DNA of 64,000 bases from Macrosoma leucophasiata (GCA_036365455.1 JAWQUS010000016.1:13849001-13913000); one strand, 5' to 3'. Positions 32,826 through 42,878 are shown, counted from the first letter of the stretch. Numbers and translations: made by a program. Notes: generated by a model from the letters alone, not told the origin.

Positions 32826-33021
32826 ACTCGTATATAAATAACGTGTCACAGTGTTTGTCCGCGATGGACTCCTTAACTTCTTAACCGATTTTAATCAAAC
32901 TTGCACACCGTGTGCAGTTTGATCCATCTTACCAGATAGGATAGCGTACATCGCAATTTATAGTTGCAATATTGTGTAATTACCAAAATTGCACCCGTGC
33001 GAAGCCGGCGCCGGCCGCTAG
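32826..33021 (+). mobile_element. Helitron-like repeat with palindromic 3' hairpin
   Basis: Body wording ACCGATTTTAATCAAACTTG and the 3' end GCCGGCGCCGGC (perfect 12-bp palindrome) then CG-CTAG followed by T. This matches the Helitron 3' rule; the 5' end is estimated. Confidence 0.55.
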
Positions 33022-33989
33022 TATTAGGTATATTATTTTGTCTTATGAAATCAACGACGATGTAGGTAAAATACTCAAAGTTTCAACTACGTTATTTTTC
33101 ATCACGACGCCGTCTTGACATATTATCTGTCAATTCAAAATTCAACTTTAAAACCGAACCAGCTGTTTGCTCCCCGTGTCTTCAGTGTTTTTTACATATT
33201 AACCTGGCCGGGTGATTACGATATTTTTAGAAAAAACAGCAATGTACTGTAATTTGAAAGTCATCGAGTTACAGAATACGTCTGCAGATGTTATTATTGT
33301 TTTTAAACTCCGTATTCTTTGGTATAAAGAAATAAAGAGATTCAGTTCAAGTTGAATAAGGAATAAACGGTTAAAATAATCCCAATCTTCTCGGACAAAG
33401 CCGCTTGTGACTGCTACCATAAGAAGCAACAGTTGACTGCTTATGCTAATACAACTTTGGTCTAAAATACTTAACGCGAAATAAACCACGATAAAACGGA
33501 CCGCGGTAACTCTTCGCACTTTAATTAAAAGAGTGCATAATATTATAGTAATACCTTTGTGGCTTCCGCCCTTTCCTCTTTATTTTCCTTTTACCTATTT
33601 TACGAGAAATATGTCTCTGGAACTGGTATAATTTTCTTAAAAACGGATGGTGTACGGTGAAATAACACGGGATGTGAAATTCATTTTGATGTAATACCGG
33701 TGCGATGCCAATTTAAAGTTAACTTTTGTAAAATTGCTTTAAAAGAAATAAGCTATTATATATTGAATTGCGTTAGTTGTGTATGTGGATATTACCATCT
33801 GACCGGAACGCAATAGTGCTGAACACTATAAAAATAATTGGTATTTGATAGTCCATTAATTGATGATTTTAGGTAATGCTATTTATCGTCGCTCTATGTC
33901 GAATAGGAGCGGAATATCAATGAAGAAAGAAAGAAGAACAAATAAAAAAAGAAAGAAAGACACTTTATTGATGATAGAAGAAGATTAGT
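33022..33989. other. Mostly unassigned; one family A fragment
   Basis: 33795-33829 is a minus-strand family A centre (ACCATCTGACCGGAACGCAA...). A 106-codon minus-strand frame at 33199-33519 has no recognisable protein features. No gene supported. Confidence 0.4.
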
Positions 33990-34250
33990 ATAAATCAGGC
34001 GTCAGGACGTGACTACCTCACCACCTATCAGTAAAGGGCGAATATTGGCACTACTACCGCCACTCAACCGAACAATAGCGAGCAAACCATTTCAAAAGGG
34101 CGATAGCAAATACAATTACGCAGGGTAGGCAGCCGCTTCCAGCGATGGAACCACAACACAACAAGCGTTACTACGTTTACCGATTGCAAAGCAAAGCGTA
34201 ACGATTATGAAGGCCTTTGTCCAGCAGTGGACGGCATTCGGCTGAAATTA
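33990..34250 (-). mobile_element. Dispersed repeat family I
   Basis: Contains CAGGACGTGACTAC, the CACTCAACCGAACAATAGCG block, ACCATTTCAAAAGGGCGATA, and ends near GGCCTTTGTCCAGCAGTGGA. That last wording resembles a common lepidopteran LINE/SINE terminal motif. Confidence 0.5.
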
Positions 34251-34273
34251 ACTTTTTACTTTTTACTGGTAAT

Positions 34274-34520
34274 AGAGCTCCAGTGACGGAGCTCTCGGTC
34301 GTAGGCACCATCGCATTATCTAATATACTTGCCGCTAAATGGCAGTGTTCAGCACTATCGTGTTCCGGTCAGGTGGTAATGTACGGCCCTGTAATTTCCG
34401 GCACATAGGCATAACACCTTAGGCCTCAGAAGTGGTAACGCATCCGCATTTTGACCTTGGTCTTTGTGTGGGTGTCTATGGGCTGCAGTCATCACTCAAC
34501 ATCAATGTGAAAAAAAATAT
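34274..34520 (+). mobile_element. Family A short retroposon, tail shortened
   Basis: Starts AGAGCTCCAGTGACGGAGCT with an intact centre, and ends abruptly at ACATCAATGTG followed by an A-run. The usual last 40 bp are missing. Confidence 0.75.
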
Positions 34521-34799
34521 ATAAAAAAATGATTAATTATTATCAATGAAAAGTGTAGCCACGGGGATAAAAACAGCTCCGTGACAGCATTACCGGGTGC
34601 ACGCAACCCGCGAAGCTGGGCCGGTTTGTTTGTTCAGTAGATAAAATTCCTATGTTTTGTTCATTTAATGGCATAAAAATGTCTCTGAAAATGTTTTTGC
34701 CTGTTTATCATTGTAGAACCACAGTTTTGATTCCATGCATTTTATGATGTGCTAGTAATGTGCCCCGGCTTTGTTCAACTCGCATAGCTTAAATATCTA
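34521..34799. other. Unassigned stretch
   Basis: No supported feature. Confidence 0.3.
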
Positions 34800-35143
34800 T
34801 CTATACTACCTGCATAAATGTATACAAATAAATAAAAATGGAGCGTCTGTTTGTTATATAAAAATAACCGCTTTTTACTAAATGCATATGTATACACGGT
34901 ACATAAACCAAAAAAAAAACATTTTTTACAAATGTTGTCTGTCGGTCTGTCTGTTTGGCGGGGCTAATCTTGGGAACGACTGGACCGATTTTGACGGGTC
35001 TTTCACTGGCCGATAGCTAATATATGTAATAAGGAGTAACTTAGGCTACTTTTATACTAGCTGCGCCCACAACTTCGTCCGGGTAGATACTGAATAATCA
35101 TAAATTCTCACGCGGGCGAAGTCGCACGGCAGCTCACAGCTAG
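34800..35143 (+). mobile_element. Helitron-like repeat, family G, full-length type
   Basis: 5' TCTATACTA..., then ATAAATAAAAATGGAGCGTC; body GGCGGGGCTAATCTTGGGAA with a GTCTGTCGGTCTGTCTGTTT run; 3' CACGCGGGCGAAGTCGCACG...CACAG-CTAG then T. The TC start and the hairpin-plus-CTAG end fit Helitron. There is no coding capacity, so it is non-autonomous. Confidence 0.65.
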
Positions 35144-35486
35144 TAATCGATAAATACTTATAATTAAAAAACAGTATTTTAATACTTTGGAAGGGTTAAA
35201 AGTAATATTACTGTCTGACCTAGCCATCGACCACAACACAGCCTGGTCGATGGTCTTAGCAATCGTCATTCTGCCGTACTATAAATGTCACAGTAAAGGG
35301 CATATGTTGCAAAAATATATTACGAACAGACACTCCATTTTTATTTATTTGTATAGATAAAAAGTAGACAATGTATAAAATATCATTTAAATATTGTCAT
35401 ACTTTAACCCTGTCTACTGGACATGTTTAAAGTTACATAATATAATGGTAATATAAAACACCACTTGGTTATTTTTTTATTATATA
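35144..35486. other. Unassigned, with a family G 5' fragment
   Basis: 35325-35358 is a minus-strand family G 5' terminus (GACACTCCATTTTTATTTAT). The rest is not recognised. Confidence 0.4.
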
Positions 35487-35944
35487 CTAGCTATGCCCGC
35501 GATTTCGTTTACGTGATAAAAATTATGATTGTTCAGTATCTACCCGGACGAAGTCGTGGGCGCAGCTGGTATAAAAGTAGCCTAAGTTACTCCTTATTAC
35601 ATCAGCTATCTGCCCGTGAAAGTCCCGTCAAAATCGGAGACACTCAAATTCTATTTATTTGTATGTAGGTATGTATGTATGTATGGTTGTATGGAGATAA
35701 AAGTAGCCTAAGTTACTCCTTATCACATCAGCTATCTGCCAGTGAAAGTTCCGTCAAAATCGGTACAGCCGTTACCAAGATTAGCCCCGCCAAACAGACA
35801 GACATACAGACAGACAGACAGAAAATAATTGTAAAAAATGTTGTTTTGGTATATGTACCGTGTATACATACATATGCATTTAGTAAAAAGCGGTTGTTTT
35901 AATATTACAAATAGACACTCCACTTTTATTTATTTGTATAGATA
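35487..35944 (-). mobile_element. Composite of two family G Helitron-like copies
   Basis: 35487-35665 has the 3' end (CTAG at 35487) joined by an internal deletion to the 5' terminus. After a (TATG)n patch at 35663-35684, 35690-35944 is a second copy lacking the 3' end. Both repeat AGCCTAAGTTACTCCTTA and ATCAGCTATCTGCC. Confidence 0.65.
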
Positions 35945-37020
35945 TAGATGTATAGATATAGATACCAGAAGATATAATATTACATAGGAGTACAAATGAG
36001 TTTCCGCCGTTTCAATGTAGATGGTGCAGCACGGAGTTCCCGTTAGATTTCGCAGATGATAACCGGCTTAAAAATTAGTTGAGTCATTCAAGAACAACAT
36101 TACCTATTCATATACTTCATATTGGTAAAATATTATGTTTGTTAATTGAAAATGTCCAAATTTGAACCAACTAAGTGTCATTTGCGGGAACGTAGAATAT
36201 GATGTCGTTTTTTTTTTACTTTTTTGTCGTAGCATAATGGCGTTAATGTATTCAAAGACCCTAGAATTTATTAGGTTGAGAAGATTGCTTGCGTCCCCAA
36301 TATCATCACTATGCATTAATCTTTCTTAATTAGCGTATGTCGCAACATAAAAGAAAATTGGTCTCATATTTTTACAACACGGTAAAACCAATTTAAGTAG
36401 GTACCTCGACCTTTAATTAACTTTGTAGAGTTAGGTACATTGAGTAACATTTTTTTTCTTTTATCAAAGTTCTGATATTATGAATGTTCAATTTGCAAAA
36501 TTTGTAGGTTGTAGGTTTTTTTTCTATATGTATTTGTATGGCTCACAGATATTTAGCGTTATGCGTTTATATGTTATATGTGGACACGCGCCTACCAGCG
36601 TGGTAGATGAGAAGAGGATTGTCTCTTGGCAGAAAAGCACCCGGATGCAAAAAGTCACGAAGAAAACTAATGGGCTTTACAATGTTTACAAATAAAAAAA
36701 ATCGAACGAATAATCTTTCCAGTTTTTACATTAAAACAAAAACCTGATTAATTACCAACTGTTCTGAACAAAATGCTACAGTCTGCTTTTTTGCAATTTG
36801 GAAAATGTACACAATGTTTTAACTCCGTTAAACTGGTTATTGGGAGGTGTTTTTTTTATATTTCTCTTGAAAAACATGGATATCCGACATCGTCAATAAA
36901 ACTTGTTAAATTCAATGCATTGCTCTGATTCAGTATTCATTGTGTAAACAATTTCATATTAATTGCGCTATTCTTTGAGCAATACTTAATTTAGCATGAC
37001 CCCGTTAAAAAAAGGGTTTA
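35945..37020. other. AT-rich stretch, no gene recognised
   Basis: Short open frames (36104-36316 minus, 36480-36695 plus) show no family features. Confidence 0.35.
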
Positions 37021-37207
37021 TTCAATCTAATACATAAAATTCTCGTTTGTAACAATAATCTTCTGAAACGGCTGGACCGATCATTATGAAACTTTGTGTG
37101 TATATTTGGTTATATTTGATTCTCACCAAATCTTTTTTTTGTCGATTTTTCGGACATTTCTTTTTGTACCTCAACGGCGATACGAAGAACGTCGGGGCAG
37201 CCAGTAT
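37021..37207 (+). mobile_element. Helitron-like repeat, diverged
   Basis: Starts TTCAATCTAATACATAAAAT, with GAAACGGCTGGACCGATCAT and an end at GGGGCAGCCAGTA. The layout matches family F-type Helitron-like repeats but the terminal CTAG has changed. Confidence 0.45.
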
Positions 37208-37270
37208 TATGTAAAATGTTGAAAATAAATAATACGTACGTATCTGCACATGTTGATAAGACTTACTAAT

Positions 37271-37720
37271 GGTAGAGTGCCAGTGTTAAAGCTCAAGGGC
37301 GTAGGCACCACCGTCCTACCTAATCTATCTGCCACCAAGTAGTAGTGGTAGTGATAAGCACTATCGTGTTCCACTATTTTTTTTTAATGTACCTGATGGA
37401 AGTGGTAGACAAGCATGCAGTTCATATTGATGTTAAGTGATGACTGCAGCCTATAGACACCCACACAAAGACCAAGGTCCAAATGCAGATGCGTTACCAC
37501 TCCTGAGGCCTAAGGTGTTATGCCTCTGTGCCGGAAATTACAGGGCCCAAACAATTTAATGCCCCGTAATAACTAACTAGAGAAGCAAAACAACTCAGTC
37601 CTTAGGGACAGTAACGCATTTGACCTCCAGTTTTTGTGTAGCAGTCTAAGGCTGCAGTATTTACTTACTATCTATGGAAACTGCGAGCTTGTTTGCCATC
37701 TTTGTACATTAAAAAAAATG
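37271..37720 (+). mobile_element. Old family A relative split by a younger copy
   Basis: 37271-37376 (GGTAGAGTGCCAGTG..., GGCGTAGGCACCACCG, GCACTATCGTGTTCC) and 37557-37720 (CCTCCAGTTTTTGTGTAGCA..., GCTTGTTTGCCATCTTTGTA then an A-run) form one diverged plus-strand element, interrupted by 37377-37550. It shares the GTGCC-type start with the copy at 818, suggesting a separate older subfamily. Confidence 0.6.
37377..37550 (-). mobile_element. Family A retroposon nested in an older copy
   Basis: Minus-strand 3' half with T-run at 37378, GAAGTGGTAGACAAGCATGC, and GCCTCTGTGCCGGAAATTAC. 5'-truncated. Confidence 0.7.
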
Positions 37721-38110
37721 GTCAAATGCGTCTTGGGCCACGCGCAGTGTAGGGTTCCGTAGTTATAGAGTAAGAGGTGTAATGAAAAAAAAAATTTTTT
37801 TCTATGGACTTGTTCGAAATTTTCGAGAAAAATACATTTGGTCGACTATTAGTCGCAAACTTGCAAGGCCAACTTAAGTGCGATAGTTTTTCTTTCAATT
37901 TCGTTATATGTAGCTACTATTGCCGTTATGTTTGAATTTCTAACAACAACCGTTTAGTCTGTAGGGGGGGGGATACTTGAGTCTAACGTAAAATTTGCAC
38001 TTTAAAGCTTAATAAGTCACGAACAGTCACCTTAATCGAAAAATGATGTTCGAACATCCGTAATATTTTTAAAAGACCTATCCAACGATACCTCAAATGA
38101 AATCTCGATC
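37721..38110 (+). mobile_element. Dispersed repeat family L
   Basis: Starts ATGGTCAAATGCGTCTTGGG with GGGTTCCGTAGTTATAGAGT, and matches the reverse copy at 47560-47935 over TTCTAACAACAACCGTTTAG and GCTTAATAAGTCACGAACAG. Confidence 0.6.
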
Positions 38111-38422
38111 AAATGAAAATCGAAAATCAAACAAAGCCTTGCCCATGGACTCCTACAACAGTATTGTCCGTCATTAGTAATGTGGCCATTTTTATAGTTA
38201 CTCAAAACGGGATATTTTCAAAATTTCAATGTAGAAATCATATTTGCGGATTTCTTGCGTATACTACTCCCAACTTCTCTTTCTTACCCGACCTTTACAA
38301 TGTATGAAGCTCCCAAAAATCTGCGAAAATGTTATTCTCAAAATTATCCTTCAAGAAACCGCTTAAGAAAAGGCTTACATACAAACTAAAAGCTATAACG
38401 CCCTTCTTTAAGTATCATAAGC
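38111..38422. mobile_element. Unassigned stretch with a hairpin-family M piece
   Basis: 38229-38325 (TAGAAATCATATTTGCGGAT..., GTATGAAGCTCCCAAAAATC) matches the element at 62207 and the left arm of the one at 63628. The second arm is not recognisable here. Confidence 0.45.
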
Positions 38423-38637
38423 ATCGCCACACCGCGTACACTTTGCCAAAATTCCATGCAAACGCTTAATTTGGTTTCTATTACACAGACATCAATCAGT
38501 GACGCGCACCTGTGTGCATAGCACGTACAAGTACCAACCGTCGCCCATAAGAGGGGCAGGGGTTGAGTGATGAGGGGAAATCGGGTGGGACGTCGAAGTG
38601 TCCATTCTATGCGTAGTATTATTACATATTCTCTGGT
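38423..38637 (+). repeat. Dispersed repeat N, copy 1
   Basis: AAGCATCGCCACACCGCGTA..., AAATTCCATGCAAACGCTTA, CGTCGAAGTGTCCATTCTAT, TATTACATATTCTCTGG. The reverse copy lies at 42048-42262. Family unknown; non-coding. Confidence 0.65.
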
Positions 38638-38859
38638 ACCGCGCTATCGATTGCTTTTGAGATTATTTATTATTACATTTACAGGACAACATCAGACGGA
38701 TACGCTAGTTTTCTATACATTTTTGCTAATATTACCGATAACGGGACAATTTCGCTTCCCAAAAGTTTTCCTGGGACACCGGGACGGGCTGCATGAAAAC
38801 GGGACAGTCCCGTTCAAAACGGGACGTATGGTCACGTTAGTCATTAGGGGAGAATATAC
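38638..38859. mobile_element. Probable DNA-transposon end with GGGAC hairpins
   Basis: AACGGGACAGTCCCGTT is a perfect short hairpin, followed by AAAACGGGACGTATGGTCAC. Ends reading GTGACCATACGTCCCGTTTT (reverse) are seen on some animal DNA transposons; the other end was not found. A 142-codon frame over 38567-38995 runs across three different repeats and is not a gene. Confidence 0.35.
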
Positions 38860-39062
38860 CATAATCGCCCTGCTTGGCCGAAGTATTGGCAATCGCAGTG
38901 GCAGTAGTTTTATCGCAGTACGCTGCTGTCCATCCCGCGTTATTGCATTTACTACCGACCTATTGGAATTGGAATGGTCTGACCGCTGTTGTTAGGTTGA
39001 CTCACACTGATTGCAATGGCGGAAGAATTCTCCACTAGTGACGAATTTGGTCGCCATTTCCC
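38860..39062 (+). mobile_element. Dispersed repeat family I
   Basis: Reverse-oriented relative of 33990-34250: GCGTTATTGCATTTACTACC, GACCTATTGGAATTGG, TAGGTTGACTCACACTG, AATTCTCCACTAGTGACG. Confidence 0.5.
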
Positions 39063-39419
39063 GACACCTTCGGTTTTTAATTATTTCAATGAAAATATTA
39101 AAATAAATATGCTGCGACTGAGCTGGCTTGTAATTATTAAAGTTCACGATGTTGTATAGGAAATGTCGGCAGCAAGGGCCGCGGTAAGCGTATTAGAAAA
39201 CTTTTCAAACTACTTTCGTCGATCCCTACATAATTCATAATCCGTTTGACCTACGAGTATAACATTTGAAATTTTGGGTATGTCTCAAGGATTCTAAACA
39301 CTCTAAATTATTTGGATTCACTAAAAATATTTTATATTGTTGCCTGAAATAAATAAATACCTAAATGAAAAATAATAATAATAATAGCTTCTCATCCTCA
39401 TTTATTATTTTTTTATCTT
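39063..39419. other. AT-rich stretch, no gene recognised
   Basis: No supported feature. Confidence 0.3.
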
Positions 39420-39722
39420 TTCTTAATAGTCTAGTGGTAGGAGGCCACTACTGCTACGCTGGAGTCCTGGGTTCGAATTCCGGGTCGGGGGCTACCAGAG
39501 ATAAAGTGAAAAATTCTTTACTCCTCTAATTTTATGGAGATTTTTTTATTTTCTGTAAGTTTCCTAGTTCGGAGTTTGGTTAAATGTACGGAGATGTCAA
39601 CAGACTCGCCACCTGTGACATAGGCCAAAACGGAACCGGCGAATAGTGGGCATTTACATATATACTGAAATGTATGCATTTACCTCTGCCTACCCCTTCC
39701 GAGATTACAGGCGTTAAGTTAT
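39420..39722 (+). mobile_element. tRNA-derived SINE, family B
   Basis: Head GTCTAGTGGTAGGAGGCCAC with a decayed B box (GGTTCGAATTCC), body GAGATAAAGTGAAAAATTC..., tail CTCTGCCTACCCCTTCCGAG. It lies tail to tail with the next copy, only a few bases apart. Confidence 0.8.
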
Positions 39723-39736
39723 GATTATTCTATGTA

Positions 39737-40047
39737 AACGTAACTTCACGCCTGTAATCCCCGAAGGGGTAGGCAGAGGTAAATGCATGCATTCAATCAT
39801 ACATGCAAACACCCACGACTCGCCGGTTACGTTTTGGCCCATGTAACAGGTGGCGAACCTGTTGCCATCTCCGGGCACATTACCAAACGCCGGGGTACTG
39901 GGAAACTTCCAGAAAATGGAAAAATCCCAATAGAAACAGAGATAAAGGATTTTAAACCGTTATCTCTGATAGTCCCCGACCCGGGAATCGAACCCAGGAC
40001 CTCCAGCGTAATAGTAGTGGCCTGCTACCACTACGCTACTGAGGCAG
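39737..40047 (-). mobile_element. tRNA-derived SINE, family B, with 12-bp target duplication
   Basis: Flanked by TTATTCTATGTA at 39725-39736 and 40048-40059. On the minus strand: tRNA-like head CCTCAGTAGCGTAGTGG (A box TAGCGTAGTGG) and B box GGTTCGATTCC, then ATCAGAGATAACGGTTTAAA, CCATTTTCTGGAAGTTTCCC, GGCCAAAACGTAACCGGCGA, tail CTCTGCCTACCCCTTCGGGG...GAAGTTACG. 311 bp; the best-preserved copy. The head resembles tRNA-Gly/Glu-type D arms (AGTGGTAG). Confidence 0.88.
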
Positions 40048-40059
40048 TTATTCTATGTA

Positions 40060-40263
40060 GGTATAATGAATTTTAATGTCAAAACATTATGTCTTAAAAC
40101 TTACGTTTGTCAACAAATTCATTAGCGTTTTTGGAATATCGCCATATTCATTTCTATCTAAAATCTAAAATCGAATAAAACAAAATGCTCGGAAAATTTA
40201 TAAAAAGGTGTTCAGGTGGGGCTTGCACTCGCGACCAGTAGTATACCTACATCATTAGTCTAC
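40060..40263. other. Unassigned, possible decayed tRNA-like head
   Basis: GGGGCTTGCACTCGCGACCA at 40217-40236 resembles the reverse complement of a tRNA T arm, but nothing else of a SINE is preserved. Confidence 0.3.
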
Positions 40264-40650
40264 TTATTGTCTCAAAATTAATTCAAAATTCAAATCATTT
40301 ATTTCAAATTGGTCTACAAGGACACTTTTGCATTGTCGGGTTATAAGCTACCTAGAGAGAATTACTTATAATAATAATAAAATAGGTATAAATAAAGACC
40401 AATTTAATAATAATATTTAACTGATACGTGAATCATCAAATTTTTCAATTCCTTCATAGAAGAAAATTAAGAATCTGTTCGTCATAATCATAGTCATTCG
40501 CTTAGCAGAGTTCCAAGTTCAGGCACTACTGAGAAGAACTCCGCTACCCAACAAACTCAGCGTGTTGCTCTTTTGTCAAAACCTTAGATTTAATACAAAT
40601 ATTATTAAATAGAATAAAGATAATGTGAACGTCCATGGCATATAAATATT
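40264..40650 (-). mobile_element. LINE 3' end fragment
   Basis: Matches 46627-47050: GCAGAGTTCCAAGTTCAGGC, GAAGAACTCCGCTACCCAAC, AAACTCAG, AATTTTTCAATTCCTTCAT. The same block order occurs downstream of the reverse transcriptase gene at 48420-48510, so this is the 3' UTR of a related LINE in minus orientation. Confidence 0.65.
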
Positions 40651-40909
40651 TGCATATAAACACATACGCAAATACCCATCAACAGCTTAATATCGTGATA
40701 GAATATAACACCCGCAAATCATAACAGACCAGTCCCCACAATCAGCACCCGTTCACGAGTATGACGCATGTGGCAGCCATTGCTCTCTTCAACCATTTTG
40801 AAGGGCAGTGAGCAACCCGTCACACGATCAACCCGTCAACCGGTCTATTCTTTGACAGCGCTTCCCCACAGCTCCTTACCGTTCTGGTTCCATGCGCGAT
40901 TCCGTTGAT
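40651..40909. other. Unassigned stretch
   Basis: No supported feature. Confidence 0.3.
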
Positions 40910-41178
40910 GGTGGTAGAGCTCCAGTGACGGAGTTCGCGGGCGTAGGCACCACCGCATTACCTAATATACTTGACGCACTATCGTGTTCCGGTCAGGTAG
41001 TAATGTACGGCCCTGTAATTTCCGGCACAGAGGCATAACACCTTTGACATCAGGAGTGGTAACGCATCTGCATTTTGACTTCTGGTCTTTCTGTAGGTGT
41101 CTATAGGCTGCAGTCATCACTTAACATCAATATGAACTGCATGCTTCTTTGTCATTTTCATAACATCATAAAAAATGA
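40910..41178 (+). mobile_element. Family A short retroposon, 5' complete, internal deletion
   Basis: Starts GGTGGTAGAGCTCCAGTGAC and ends CATTTTCATAACATCATAAA. About 25 bp of the centre (GCCGCTAAATGGTAGTGTTC...) are deleted at 40972. Confidence 0.8.
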
Positions 41179-41395
41179 GAGTATTAACAGCAATGCCTCA
41201 AGCTGACCCACAGGGGTAAAGAAGTAATCCTTCTTTCATACGGGCATTCGATTCTACGAGTAAGGTTTTTTCTGGCGTATTATAACTATAAGTCCCTAAA
41301 AAAATAGATTAAAAAAAAATTGCAGTTACACCAGTATTGGTACTAATGACAAAAACCATTACCCGTGAAATCAAATACCCGTACTGTAAGAGGGC

Positions 41396-41620
41396 TTATT
41401 TCCTTTCTAAAGCATCGTCTAAGAATCCGGTATAAGTTGTTTGTACCCATTGATATTGTAAGTCCAAAGGGTTCCATGTTAATGCGATTCGTAGGATAGA
41501 GAATGTATTATCCTCACCTTCGATGGGATAAGTCTCAGGTTTATTGTTATTCGGACATATGTAAATGGGTAATCTCGTGACAACCCTATCGTCTTTTTCA
41601 CCAGATACGTGGTTCAAGAA
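41396..41620 (-). CDS. Unidentified coding remnant, C-terminal 73 residues
   Basis: A minus-strand frame ends at a TAA near 41394-41396 and is open up to the 5S-like SINE that starts at about 41622. The protein has normal, non-repetitive composition (RLPIYICPNNNKPETYPIEG, then SILRIALTWNPLDLQYQW, ending DDALERK), unlike the low-complexity frames elsewhere. There is no ATG; the frame enters from the SINE side, so the upstream part was displaced or lost. No domain recognised. It could be a last exon, a decayed gene, or a fragment of a transposon or integrated-virus protein; I cannot tell which. Confidence 0.35.
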   Translation of the reverse strand, partial: FLNHVSGEKDDRVVTRLPIYICPNNNKPETYPIEGEDNTFSILRIALTWNPLDLQYQWVQTTYTGFLDDALERK

Positions 41621-41621
41621 G

Positions 41622-42028
41622 CGCGCATGGCCCAGCGACTGGTGTTGATCGTAAGCGATCTACTCGGTTAAGCACCGGTTCAGCAGCGGTCACCCATCAG
41701 CAAGCAGCGGTCACGCCCTATGGGCGCGGTCGGGTAGTGTGATGGGTGACCGCTCTAGTGGCAAATTAAATGCGCGTTTCCGTGCTTCGGAGGGCACGCT
41801 AAGCCGTCGGTCCCGGTTGCTATCGATGGATAGCAGTCGTTATACCTTGTCGCAGGCCTTATGGGCGGTTTGAAAAACATCCGACAGCGGGTTGGCCACT
41901 AACCCACCCACCTCCACCAATCCGCATTGGAGCAGCGTGGTTGGAGTAAGCTCCAGGCCTCCCCCCAAAAAGGGGAGAGACTCGTGCCCAGCAGTGGGAC
42001 GTATAATGGGTTGCCATTAGACCCCTGT
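41622..42028 (+). mobile_element. 5S-rRNA-like SINE, family E (with internal insertion)
   Basis: The plus strand holds GCGATCTACTCGGTTAAGCAC, then GGGCGCGGTCGGGTAGTGTG and ATGGGTGACCGCT, which align with the internal promoter of animal 5S rRNA (GGTTAAGCA..., GGGCGCGGT, ATGGGTGACCGC). A non-5S body follows (CTAGTGGCAAATTAAATGCG, CCGTGCTTCGGAGGGCACGC), ending CCCAGCAGTGGGACGTATAA. Relative to the other copies, about 45 bp are inserted inside the 5S part, which includes a second GCGGTCACCCATCA in reverse, a local inverted duplication. Confidence 0.75.
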
Positions 42029-42047
42029 GGGCCCGAACCTCAGCCAG

Positions 42048-42262
42048 AGAATATGTAATAATACTACGTATAGAATGGACACTTCGACGTCCCGCCCGAT
42101 TTGCTTGCATCACTCAACCCCTTCCCCTCTTATGGGCGACGGTTGTATTTTGTGCGTGCTACGCACACAAGTGCGCTTGTTAATACAAGTCACTGATTGA
42201 TGTCTGTGTAATAGAAACCAAATTAAGCGTTTGTATGGAATTTTGGCGGAGTGTTCGCGGTG
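42048..42262 (-). repeat. Dispersed repeat N, copy 2
   Basis: Reverse complement of 38423-38637 with moderate divergence (AGAATATGTAATAATACTAC, ATAGAATGGACACTTCGACG, AATTAAGCGTTTGTATGGAA). It lies immediately beyond the 5S-like SINE. Confidence 0.65.
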
Positions 42263-42395
42263 TGCCTCAGCTTAGCATTGCTGTGAAAGAAAAACATAGA
42301 TCTTGAACATATTCATAAGATTTAAAATCATTCGTTTTTTAAAATAAATTATCAAAATAAATAAATAAAAATAAAATAAGTAAATAATAATAAAT

Positions 42396-42560
42396 AGGGT
42401 GTCGGGACGTGACGATTCACTCGCCCACTTTTGATGGATAATTGTGCCCGTAATGTAGTCAGTCAACCGAACAATGGCGGCAATATAAGTATAACCATTT
42501 CAATAGGTCGGTATTAAATGCAATAAAGCGATAAAACTACCACTACTGCGATTGCTAATC
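42396..42560 (-). mobile_element. Dispersed repeat family I
   Basis: Contains GTCGGGACGTGACGATTCAC, the CAGTCAACCGAACAATGGCG block and ATAGGTCGGTATTAAATGCA. Confidence 0.5.
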
Positions 42561-42712
42561 CGCATACCAAGCGAGGGATTATTGGTCGTATGAATGAGAA
42601 ATATGTGCCTAATAACTTTTGTCAAACCTAAAAATATCAAAATGTTAGCAATGCATTGTTTCAATATACCCACTTACCTGTATATTCCAGCCATACTCTA
42701 ATATTCTGTTGT

Positions 42713-42878
42713 AGGACTCTGTAATTGCCGGCACAGAGGCATTACACCTTAGGCCTCAGGAGTGGTAACGCATCTGCATTTTGACCTTGGTCTTTGTGTG
42801 GGGGTCTATAGGCTGCAGTCATCACTTAACATCAATGTAAACTGCATGCTTGTTTACCACTTCCATTACATAAAAAAA
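42713..42878 (+). mobile_element. Family A short retroposon, 5'-truncated
   Basis: From CTGTAATTGCCGGCACAGAG to CCATTACATAAAAAAAAA. High identity with other copies suggests a recent insertion. Confidence 0.75.

Noticed and set aside
33199..33519. 106-codon minus-strand frame
   Set aside because: Composition is unremarkable and hydrophobic, with no recognised motif, no exon signals and no partner; chance frame most likely.
38567..38995. A 142-codon plus-strand frame
   Set aside because: It crosses dispersed repeat N, a GGGAC-rich transposon end and repeat I, and has no recognisable protein features.
41660..41760. Possible 5S rRNA gene
   Set aside because: Only the internal-promoter region matches; the rest is SINE body, and three copies share the same non-5S tail.
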